Shown piece after piece: positions 26,883 through 35,500 of a DNA stretch of 64,000 nucleotides. A program made the position numbers and the translations under genes. The DNA lies in contig NZ_KQ976354.1 in assembly GCF_000346485.2 (NCBI RefSeq), positions 6,106,479 to 6,170,478 of the forward strand. The letters are read 5' to 3'. Position 1 is the first letter of the stretch. The number at the start of each line of letters is the position of its first letter. Under the pieces are notes generated by a model. That model was given only the letters and a program-made list of their open reading frames with translations, searched no databases and was not told the DNA's origin. Origin of the DNA: Scytonema hofmannii PCC 7110 (GTDB lineage: Bacteria; Cyanobacteriota; Cyanobacteriia; Cyanobacteriales; Nostocaceae).

Positions 26883-29597
26883 ATGATTAATGACAAGCCC
26901 GATTGGATACGATTACAGAAAGCCCTAGCTATAGAGGCAGAACAGGGTTTCACCGATTTAATGGGTAAGCAATACCGCTTCAGTGAGTTTTTTACCCTAA
27001 CTTTCGGCAAATTTCCCATGGGCTTACCAACTAATGAACGTCGTCGTTGGCAAGAGTTATCGGCTGAATTTGCTAATTATTCCAATCTGGGCTTGCAAGA
27101 TAGACAACATTTAATCTCAGAAACTCGCAAGTATCTTTATCAATTACAGCAAACTGTCGAGAAGGAAACAACACCCTCTTCTTCATCCTCATTGACTTCA
27201 TCACCATCTTCATCCCCCTCATCCGCTCCATCTTCTTCATCACCATCTTCATTCACCTACTCTCGAGTTCTGTCTTCCCAATCCCCAACCCCCAGCGCCC
27301 AGTCCCCCAATTCCCAATTTCCAATCCCCAATTCCTCAATCCAAAATCCCAAATCCAGACTCCCAAATCCAGACTCCCCAATCCAAAATCCCCAATCCAA
27401 AATCCCCAATCCAAAATCCCCACTCCCAAATACCCAATCCCAAATCCAAAATCCACAATCCAAAATTCTCTCTGAGGTGAGTCGAAGACTGGCTCCCAAA
27501 ATTGACCAAAAGCTCAGGGAATTACCAGAAATAGGATTCAAAAAAGCTGGAAGTTTAGAGCGTCTTGGCTTAGAGACTGTGCGCGATTTACTTTTTTACT
27601 ATCCCCGCGACCACATTGATTATAGTCGTCAAGCTCATATCCGCGAGTTGGAGGCGGGAGAAACCGTGACGATAGTCGCAACAGTCAAAAGTTGCAACTG
27701 CTTTACTAGCCCTAAAAATCAAAAGTTAACAATCTTAGAATTATCTCTGCGAGATAACACTGGACGCATTAAAATTAATCGCTTTTTCGCCGGTACGCGC
27801 TATAGTAGTCGTGCTTGGCAAGAAAGTTTAAAGCGTCGCTATCCACAGGGTAGCATTGTAGCGGCGTGTGGATTGGTGAAAGGAAGTAAGTACGGATTGA
27901 CACTGGAAGACCCAGAAATAGAAGTTTTAGCACATCCGGGAGATACGATAGAATCACTGAGTATCAATCGAGTTTTGCCAGTTTATACCCTAACAGAGGG
28001 TGTGGGTGCAGATCTCGTGCGTCAAGCGGTGACTGCTGTTCTACCTTGTGCTTCTTCTCTCAAAGATCCATTACCAAGCGGGTTGCGAGGTAAGTATGAA
28101 TTGATGGAATTGAAGGAAGCGGTTGCTAACATTCACTTTCCTTCAGACAGTATTACCCTACAAGCTGCCCGTCGTCGTCTTGTTTTTGACGAATTCTTTT
28201 ACTTGCAACTCAGTTTACTTCAACGGCAACACTATGCAAGAGCAAGTCAAACCAGTGCTATCCTTGCTCCTAAAGGTCAGTTACTGGAACAATTCTACGA
28301 GATATTGCCGTTTAAACTAACTAACGCACAGCAACGAGTTGTTAATGAAATTCTTAACGATCTACAAACATCTGTGCCGATGAATCGTTTAGTCCAAGGG
28401 GATGTTGGTTCTGGGAAAACGATTGTTGCTGTGATTGCTATCCTTGCTGCTATTCAATCAGGGTATCAAGCAGCACTAATGGCTCCTACTGAAGTTTTGG
28501 CAGAACAGCATTATCGTAAGTTAGTGAGTTGGTTTAATCTTTTGCATTTACCAGTGGAATTACTGACAGGTTCTACAAAAATGGCAAAAAGAAGACAAAT
28601 TCACGCTCAGCTAGAAACGGGTGAATTGCCTCTGTTAGTAGGAACTCACGCATTGATTCAAGATCCTGTTAATTTTCAACGTTTGGGTTTGGTTGTGATT
28701 GATGAACAGCATCGCTTTGGGGTGGAACAACGGGCAAAGTTGCAGCAAAAAGGCGAGCAACCTCATGTCTTAACTATGACAGCAACTCCCATTCCTCGAA
28801 CACTGGCGCTGACAATACATGGGGATTTGGATGTGAGTCAAATTGATGAGCTACCACCCGGACGGCAAAAAATCCAGACGAGTATACTCACAAGTCAGCA
28901 GCGCATGCAAGCTTATGACCTCATCCGTAGAGAGATTGCTAAGGGACAACAAGTTTACGTGGTTTTGCCATTGGTGGAAGAATCAGAAAAATTAGATGTG
29001 CGATCGGCAGTGGAAGAGCATCAAAAGTTACAAGAAAGTATTTTTCCTGAGTTTCAGGTGGGGTTACTGCACGGTCGCATGAGTTCGGCTGATAAGGACG
29101 AAGCTATCAGTAAATTTCGGACCAATCAAACTCAAATTTTAGTTTCTACCACTGTTGTGGAAGTAGGTGTGGACGTACCAAACGCAACAGTCATGCTCAT
29201 AGAAAATGCGGAACGATTTGGTTTATCGCAATTGCACCAATTACGAGGGCGTGTTGGACGAGGTGCGGCGCAATCTTACTGTTTGTTGATGAGCAGTTCT
29301 AGAAGTCCAGATGCACAGCAACGCCTGCGAGTCTTGGAACAGTCACAAGATGGGTTTTTTATCTCTGAAATGGATATGCGTTTTCGCGGTCCAGGACAAG
29401 TTTTAGGAACTCGTCAATCTGGGATACCGGACTTTACTTTGGCAAGTTTGGTAGAGGATGAGGAAGTGTTAGTTTTGGCGCGACAAGCAGCAGAAAAGGT
29501 GATAGAGATAGACGCTAGTTTAGAGCGTTGGTATTTGATGAAAGAAGAATTGAAGTATCGATATGAGCGGTTAATGGGTGGAGCAATTTTGACGTGA
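26883..29597 (+). CDS. recG: ATP-dependent DNA helicase RecG
   Basis: 904 residues, longer than the usual 690-830. The wedge domain (about residues 200-330) binds branched DNA: GLETVRDLLFYYPRDHIDYS. Helicase motifs: I GDVGSGKT (about 506), Ia MAPTEVLAEQHY, II DEQHRFG (about 606), III TMTATPIPRTLA, and VI QLHQLRGRVGRG. RecG remodels stalled replication forks and Holliday junctions. Residues about 98-200 are an unusual Ser/Pro/Gln/Asn linker encoded by heptamer-like repeats (CCAATCCAAAATCCC type), which look like intergenic repeats that became coding. Cyanobacterial RecG often has an N-terminal extension, but this one seems extreme. It follows the coiled-coil gene in an apparent operon. Confidence 0.95.
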   Translation: MINDKPDWIRLQKALAIEAEQGFTDLMGKQYRFSEFFTLTFGKFPMGLPTNERRRWQELSAEFANYSNLGLQDRQHLISETRKYLYQLQQTVEKETTPSSSSSLTSSPSSSPSSAPSSSSPSSFTYSRVLSSQSPTPSAQSPNSQFPIPNSSIQNPKSRLPNPDSPIQNPQSKIPNPKSPLPNTQSQIQNPQSKILSEVSRRLAPKIDQKLRELPEIGFKKAGSLERLGLETVRDLLFYYPRDHIDYSRQAHIRELEAGETVTIVATVKSCNCFTSPKNQKLTILELSLRDNTGRIKINRFFAGTRYSSRAWQESLKRRYPQGSIVAACGLVKGSKYGLTLEDPEIEVLAHPGDTIESLSINRVLPVYTLTEGVGADLVRQAVTAVLPCASSLKDPLPSGLRGKYELMELKEAVANIHFPSDSITLQAARRRLVFDEFFYLQLSLLQRQHYARASQTSAILAPKGQLLEQFYEILPFKLTNAQQRVVNEILNDLQTSVPMNRLVQGDVGSGKTIVAVIAILAAIQSGYQAALMAPTEVLAEQHYRKLVSWFNLLHLPVELLTGSTKMAKRRQIHAQLETGELPLLVGTHALIQDPVNFQRLGLVVIDEQHRFGVEQRAKLQQKGEQPHVLTMTATPIPRTLALTIHGDLDVSQIDELPPGRQKIQTSILTSQQRMQAYDLIRREIAKGQQVYVVLPLVEESEKLDVRSAVEEHQKLQESIFPEFQVGLLHGRMSSADKDEAISKFRTNQTQILVSTTVVEVGVDVPNATVMLIENAERFGLSQLHQLRGRVGRGAAQSYCLLMSSSRSPDAQQRLRVLEQSQDGFFISEMDMRFRGPGQVLGTRQSGIPDFTLASLVEDEEVLVLARQAAEKVIEIDASLERWYLMKEELKYRYERLMGGAILT
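27165..27470. repeat. heptamer and low-complexity repeats inside recG
   Basis: Begins with TCATC-rich units giving a Ser/Pro run. It then becomes tandem CCCAAATC, CCAAAATCC and CCCCAATC units translating as PNPKS/IQNPQSK. The same units occur between genes at 26817-26882, showing the repeat family is shared between coding and non-coding DNA. Confidence 0.8.
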
Positions 29598-29808
29598 TTG
29601 ACTCTAGTGTGTACAGTATATTAAAGTGTTTGGGAACCGCAGATGGACGCAGATGGACGCAGATAACTTTTTACAGATAGGCGTTGATAGGGCTTAGTTC
29701 GCCGTAGCGATGCAAAAATTCAGAAAATGACGTAGAATTTGACTTATTAACTGATTATAAAAGCTTTGCTATCGAAGCGTTTGCGTCCTTGTTAGCAGTA
29801 CATTTTTT

Positions 29809-29970
29809 ATGTTTACCTTTCATCTTAACACTGGTGAAGTAGTTCAAGTAGCTTTAGAGAACGTAGAGCAGTTTGTTAAAGAAAATCGAGACAACATTGT
29901 AGTCCGCCAGAAGAAAAGACGTGGCGAACTGAGAATAGGGGGTTTGGAAGCTCAAAATGTCAGTGTTTAA
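29809..29970 (+). CDS. small 53-residue ORF of unknown function
   Basis: Encodes MFTFHLNTGEVVQVALENVE then QFVKENRDNIVVRQKKRRGE and a short tail. The amphipathic pattern and the V-x-L-x-N-V-E-x-F-V-K-E segment look protein-like, resembling small beta-strand-rich proteins. No ribosome site is evident. The reading frame is short, so confidence is moderate. It lies in the 530-base gap after recG, which otherwise holds CAGATGGACGCAGAT repeats. Confidence 0.45.
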   Translation: MFTFHLNTGEVVQVALENVEQFVKENRDNIVVRQKKRRGELRIGGLEAQNVSV

Positions 29971-30131
29971 CAGTCAATGATGACCGTTTGGTTCTCTGCG
30001 CTACCTAAATAGGGCTTGCTGAATAAAAGTAAATGACAAAAGACGGCACTAAGCAACCAGTGCGATCGCTACACTCAAATGTAGAGTTTATATGATGGAA
30101 GTGTAAAACTTGTGAAAACTGAAGCTGTTGT

Positions 30132-30935
30132 ATGCCGTCTCCATTACCGGGAATGAATCCTTATCTTGAAAATCCCGAATTGTGGCCAGAAGTACATCAT
30201 CGACTGATTAGTGCGATCGCCAATGCAATTGAGTCAAACCTGAGCCAAGACTACCGGGTGGCAATTGAGAAACGGGTTTATACCAGCCTACCAGAGGATG
30301 CGGTATTGGTTGGGATTCCAGATACATCAGTAGTATCTCAATCTCGGAATCGTCAATCTTTTACCACCCTAACAGTCCCTGCATCTGATTCATCTATGAC
30401 TGTCATGCTACCTATTCCCGAGGAAATTCGAGAAAGTTGCCTAGAAATTCGGGATATTGCAACAGGAGCAGCGATCGCAGCGATTGAGGTTTTATCACCA
30501 ATAAACAAGCGTCCCGGTAAAGGACGAGATACTTATGAAAAAAAGCGTAATGCCGTTTTAGAGAGCGCAACCCATTTGGTGGAGATAGACTTGTTGAGGG
30601 AAGGAACGCCAATGGTGATGGTGGGTAACATTCCTCAGTCACATTACCGGATTTTAGTTAGTCGCGCCCCACAACGTCCGAGAGCGCAACTTTATGCGTT
30701 TAATCTTCAGCAAGCGATTCCTTTGTTTCCACTTCCATTGAAGCCAAAAGATGCCGAACTTTCAATAGATTTGCAAAGCCTGGTCTTGCAAGTTTACAAC
30801 CAGGCGCGGTACGATTTGGCGATCGATTATCACCAAGACCCTATTCCACCTTTACAGGAAGCAGATCGCATTTGGGTGGATGCGCTTTTGCAAGCAAAGG
30901 GGGTTGCGATAGCTTGTTATTTACGGGGTTCATAA
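30132..30935 (+). CDS. DUF4058 family protein
   Basis: 267 residues beginning MPSPLPGMNPYLENPELWPE, the diagnostic N-terminus of DUF4058. Conserved features follow: RVAIEKRVYTS, AIEVLSPINKRPGKGRDTYE and VEIDLLREGTPM, and RADLAIDY-like residues near the end (ARYDLAIDYHQDPIPPL). The E-V-L-S-P-x-N-K and E-I-D-L-L-R motifs suggest a nuclease-like fold of the restriction-endonuclease type (E...D/ExK), but biochemical activity is unknown to me. It is very abundant in filamentous cyanobacteria. A shortened paralogue lies at 31787. Intracellular. Confidence 0.85.
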   Translation: MPSPLPGMNPYLENPELWPEVHHRLISAIANAIESNLSQDYRVAIEKRVYTSLPEDAVLVGIPDTSVVSQSRNRQSFTTLTVPASDSSMTVMLPIPEEIRESCLEIRDIATGAAIAAIEVLSPINKRPGKGRDTYEKKRNAVLESATHLVEIDLLREGTPMVMVGNIPQSHYRILVSRAPQRPRAQLYAFNLQQAIPLFPLPLKPKDAELSIDLQSLVLQVYNQARYDLAIDYHQDPIPPLQEADRIWVDALLQAKGVAIACYLRGS

Positions 30936-30944
30936 ACCCACGCC

Positions 30945-31637
30945 CTACTCCCTAATCCCCACTCCCTGTGTTTCCAGAACGCGAGTACACTCTGCAACTG
31001 AAGCCCGTTGTCGCATGACATCGACAAGAGCTTGGTACGCCGACCAATGTTCTTGCAACAAAGTTTTTGCTTGAAGCAGACAAAAGCGCTGTTTGAGATG
31101 GTACTGGTTCGGTGAAAGTCCCACACTTTTCAACACTCCTGCTAGCTTGCTTTTATCGTCAGCACCCCCCTCAGTATCGTTATAAACTAGCGTTTCCGCA
31201 GCAATACCCGCCATCCAAGTTGTGCAATAACGATCCAGCATTTGAGCAGTTATCTTACCTTGTTCCAATTGAGATGCTAATTTTTCATCATCAAAACTCA
31301 CACCGCCTTGTCCTGGTTGTTTTTGTTTGACTGCTTCCCAAGCGCTGAGAGTATAACCAACAACTGGAATTCCCAATAAGTAAGCGACAAGAAAGTGTCC
31401 CGCTTCGTGGTGTAGAATACGTTCTCTGTGTTCAGGTGAAAAACTAGCCATCCAATCTAAAAGAAGATTACCGCCCTTTCCTTGCAAACTGAAAGAATCG
31501 AGCGTGACGATTCCTAAAACTGTAAAGGTTGCCACTGCTGGAATTGTAGGCGATAGGTGAACGAGCGGTCCTAGCAAGCTGGACATAGTCATGGCAAAGA
31601 CAGATATTGCTATGAGATTCAGGGCTGTTTTGCTCAT
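30945..31637 (-). CDS. FtsH-type peptidase domain protein lacking the AAA module
   Basis: 230 residues from the ATG at 31637; a TTG start at 31697 is possible. Two N-terminal membrane helices (LNLIAISVFAMTMSSLLGPL and PAVATFTVLGIVTLDSF) precede the M41 zinc motif HHEAGHFLVAYLLG (HEAGH). A later segment, WMAGIAAETLVYNDTEGGAD, resembles the third-ligand region of FtsH (GRAAEE...GASND). The AAA ATPase domain is absent. Such stand-alone M41 proteins occur in cyanobacteria and plastids, where related FtsHi proteins have structural or ATP-independent roles. It sits antisense between two DUF4058 genes. Substrate unknown. Confidence 0.8.
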   Translation of the reverse strand: MSKTALNLIAISVFAMTMSSLLGPLVHLSPTIPAVATFTVLGIVTLDSFSLQGKGGNLLLDWMASFSPEHRERILHHEAGHFLVAYLLGIPVVGYTLSAWEAVKQKQPGQGGVSFDDEKLASQLEQGKITAQMLDRYCTTWMAGIAAETLVYNDTEGGADDKSKLAGVLKSVGLSPNQYHLKQRFCLLQAKTLLQEHWSAYQALVDVMRQRASVAECTRVLETQGVGIRE

Positions 31638-31786
31638 ACTAAAGATTGAGTTCTGTAATGTAATATTTCTTAATATCTTTCTAAGATTATGCCTCAATCT
31701 GGATTAAGAAGATATACTCAGCTAAAAATTTCTCCCCAAAGGAGAGTAGAAATGTCAAGATGGATGTTAAGTTCTGAGGTTGTGCC

Positions 31787-32428
31787 ATGCCTTCACCATT
31801 TCCTGGGGTCGATCCTTATCTTGAAAATCCCGAACTATGGTCTGAAGTCCACAGTCGCTTGATTATGGCGATCGCGATCGCTCTAGCGCCCAGCCTCCGT
31901 CCGAAGTATCATGTAGCCGTAGAAAAGCGTACATATCTTAGTAAAAAATATTTAGAAATTCGAGAGATGGGAAAGAACTATGCAGTTACAGTTGTAGAGA
32001 TTCTTTCTCCAAAAAACAAACGGGCGGGAGAAGGAAGAGACGCATACGAACGCAAGCGACGACAAGTGCTAGCAAGTATTACCAATTTAGTGGAAATTGA
32101 CTTGCTTAGAGGTGGAAAGTCTATGCCAATTTTGGGAAGCTTACCCAATACTGATTATTGTATCCTTATTAGTCGTGGCGATCGCCGTCCCGAATCCGAT
32201 TTGTATGGTTTTAGTTTGCGACAATCAATTCCTTCATTTCCTTTACCGCTAGTTCCGCTCGACGTTGAACCAGTCGTAGATTTACAAACCTTACTGAACG
32301 AAGTTTATGACCAAGCGGGATTTGACATGAGAATAGATTATTCTCTACCTTGCGTGTTACCGCTTAAAGAAGGAGATGCAGCTTGGGCTAATGCTTTGTT
32401 GCAAGAAAAAGGATTACTTGCTTCATAA
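31787..32428 (+). CDS. DUF4058 family protein, internally shortened
   Basis: 213 residues, starting MPSPFPGVDPYLENPELWSE and clearly paralogous to the gene at 30132. Aligning by eye, VAVEKRTYLS joins almost directly to YLEIREMGKNYAVTVVEILS. About 46 residues present in the other copy (between its EKRVYTS and CLEIRD) are missing here. The reading frame is intact, so this is a clean in-frame deletion rather than a frameshift. The nuclease-like motifs EILSPKNKR and VEIDLLRGG are kept. It may be a functional short variant or a decaying copy. Confidence 0.8.
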   Translation: MPSPFPGVDPYLENPELWSEVHSRLIMAIAIALAPSLRPKYHVAVEKRTYLSKKYLEIREMGKNYAVTVVEILSPKNKRAGEGRDAYERKRRQVLASITNLVEIDLLRGGKSMPILGSLPNTDYCILISRGDRRPESDLYGFSLRQSIPSFPLPLVPLDVEPVVDLQTLLNEVYDQAGFDMRIDYSLPCVLPLKEGDAAWANALLQEKGLLAS

Positions 32429-32540
32429 ACCGGGTTTTTGGGATTACTGAACTGGCGCTCGAGGAAAGAGAATTGTGTCATTTATTTGGGAACACTAAAT
32501 TTAGAAATTCTTAAGATTTAGTGGTAGGATCGCGATCGCA

Positions 32541-35500
32541 ATGAATATTGCCGGATATCATCTCAGCGAACAACTTTACAATGGTTCCAGAACCCTGGTT
32601 TATCGAGGGTATCGACAGGCTGATTCATTACCTGTAGTCGTTAAACTGCTGAAAAATCCTTATCCCAGCTTCAGCGAACTGGTGCAATTTCACAATCAGT
32701 ACACCATCGCCAAAAAGCTCAACTCACCCCTAATCATCCAAACCTATAGCCTAGAACCCCACCAAAATGGTTATGCGTTGGTTATGGAAGATTTCGGGGG
32801 AATTTCTTTAAAGGATTATTTCACCTGTGTAGAAACATTACAGACAAAGTCTCTGGAAGAATTTTTGCTTTTAGCGATCGCTATGAGCAAAGCCTTAGAT
32901 CTGCTCTATCGAAATAACATTATTCATAAAGATATTAAACCCAGCAATATTTTAATTAATCCTGAAACACAACAGGTTAAATTAATTGACTTTAGTATAG
33001 CATCTTTGCTGCCACGAGAAACACAAACACTCATCAGTACCAATATATTAGAAGGCACACTTGCTTACATATCTCCAGAACAAACGGGAAGGATGAATCG
33101 CTTAATTGACTACCGGAGTGACTTTTATTCTTTAGGTGTTACTTTCTACGAATTACTCACAGGTGAATTACCCTTTGATTCAAACGACCCAATGGAGTTA
33201 GTACATTGTCATATTGCTAGATCGCCTCGTTTAGTTCATGAAATTAACCCACAAATCCCGTCAGTAATTTCAGAGATTGTCAGCAAATTGATGGCGAAGA
33301 ATGCTGAAGACCGCTATCAGAGTGCATTGGGATTAAAGTATGATTTAGAAACTTGTTGGCAGCAGATCAAAGAATCAGATATAGTTAGATATTTCCCAAT
33401 TGCCCAACGAGATGTGTGCGATCGCTTCATCATTCCTGATAAACTTTATGGCAGGGAAACCGAAATAGAAACCTTACTCCAAGCATTTGAAAGAGTCAGC
33501 TTAGGTGCAACTGAAATAATGCTAGTAGAAGGTTTTTCGGGGATTGGTAAAACTGCAGTTGTTAACGAAGTTCATAAACCGATTGTGCAACAACGGGGTT
33601 ATTTAGTCAAAGGAAAATTTGACCAATTTCAGCGAAATATACCTTTCAGTGCTTTTGTGCAAGCATTCCGAGATTTAATGGGACAATTGTTAACAGAAAG
33701 CGATCCTCAAATCCAGCACTGGAAAAGCAAGATATTGGATGCTGTTGGGGAAAATGGACAGGTAATCATTGAAGTCATACCCGAATTAGAAAAAATTATT
33801 GGTGAACAACCACCAGTCCCAGAATTAATAGGAACTACATCACAAAATAGATTTAATTTATTGTTTCCAAAATTTACCCAAGTCTTTACCAGTGCCGATC
33901 ATCCATTAGTCATATTTTTAGATGATTTACAATGGGCAGATTCAGCATCGTTAAAGTTAATGCAATTATTAATGGCTGATACTAGCCATCTTTTCTTAAT
34001 TGGTGCTTATCGTAATAACGAAGTCAACCCGACACATCCATTAATATTAACTTTAAATGAAATCGAAAAAACGAGAGCAAAAATCAACACTATTACTTTA
34101 GCACCATTGAATCAAATGCAAGTCAATCAGTTAATTGCTGACACATTTAAATGTCCAGAAAGTCTAGCTTGGAATTTTTCTTTACTGGTCTATCGTAAAA
34201 CTGCAGGTAATCCGTTTTTCACTACACAGTTTCTAAAAGCATTACATCAAGATCGTTTTATCCAATTTAACTTTGAATTAGGTTGTTGGCAGTGTGACAT
34301 TGCACAAGTGAATCAGCAAGCACTGACGGATGATGTTGTTGTTTTTATGAGTGTTCAACTACGAAAACTACCTCCCTTAACTCAACACATATTGCAGTTA
34401 GCCGCTTGTATTGGCAATCAGTTTGATTTAGCAACTTTGGCAATGATTTCGGAAGCGCCAGAAATCGAAACAGCTGCTGATTTATGGAAAGCTTTGGAAG
34501 AAGGATTGATTTTACCGATTAGTGATGTTTATAAGTTTTATGTCAGCCAAGAAAGCCAAGCAATGACTCAAGAAATTTCTCAGACTGTTACATATAAATT
34601 TTTGCACGATCGCATCCAACAAGCTGCCTATTGTTTGATACCAGAAGATAAAAAACAGTCCACTCACCTAAAAATTGGGCAACTACTTTTGAGTAATATT
34701 TCTAAAGAGGATCAAGAAGGAAGAATTTTTGAGATTGTTAATCAGCTCAATATTGGAGTGGATTTGCTCCCCAATCAGTTAGAAAAAAATGAATTGGCTA
34801 AACTCAATCTTATAGCAGGTCAGAAAGCAAAATTCTCCACAGCTTATGAAACAGCTATTAAGTATCTAAATACTGGGTTAGATTTGCTAGCTAATGATAG
34901 TTGGCTGTCTCAATATGATTTAACCCTCAAAATGTATATTGAAACTGTAGAAGCAGAATATTTAAATATTAACTTTGAACGTTCGATGTATCTCAATGAA
35001 CTTGCTTTGCACAATACAAAAAATATCCTCGACAAAGTTAAATTATATGAAGCTAAAATGCAGATTTATATAGCTCAGTTAGAAATGATGAAAGCTATTG
35101 AAATAGGGCTGCAAGTTTTAGAAAACTTAGATATTTCTCTTGTTAATTTAGTAGATGATAATAGCTTACTAGTTAAGTTACCAAATCTGGATGACCTAGC
35201 AAAACTTTTAGTGATGACCGATCCATATAAACTATCAGCCATGCAGATTCTCAAAATTCTCTGTGCTCCAGTTTTTATGGCTAAACCTGAAATTTTTCCC
35301 CAGGTCATCATTACAATGGTCAATCTTTGTATCGAACATGGTAATTCTGCATTGTCTGCATTTGCCTATGGTTTTTATGGATTGTTAATGTCTGGAATTG
35401 GCAAGTTAAATGAAGGATATCATGCTGGTAATATTGCTTTAAAGCTTTTGAATAAATTTGATGCTAAAGAGCTAAAAGCTAAAGTCTATAATTTGTTTAA

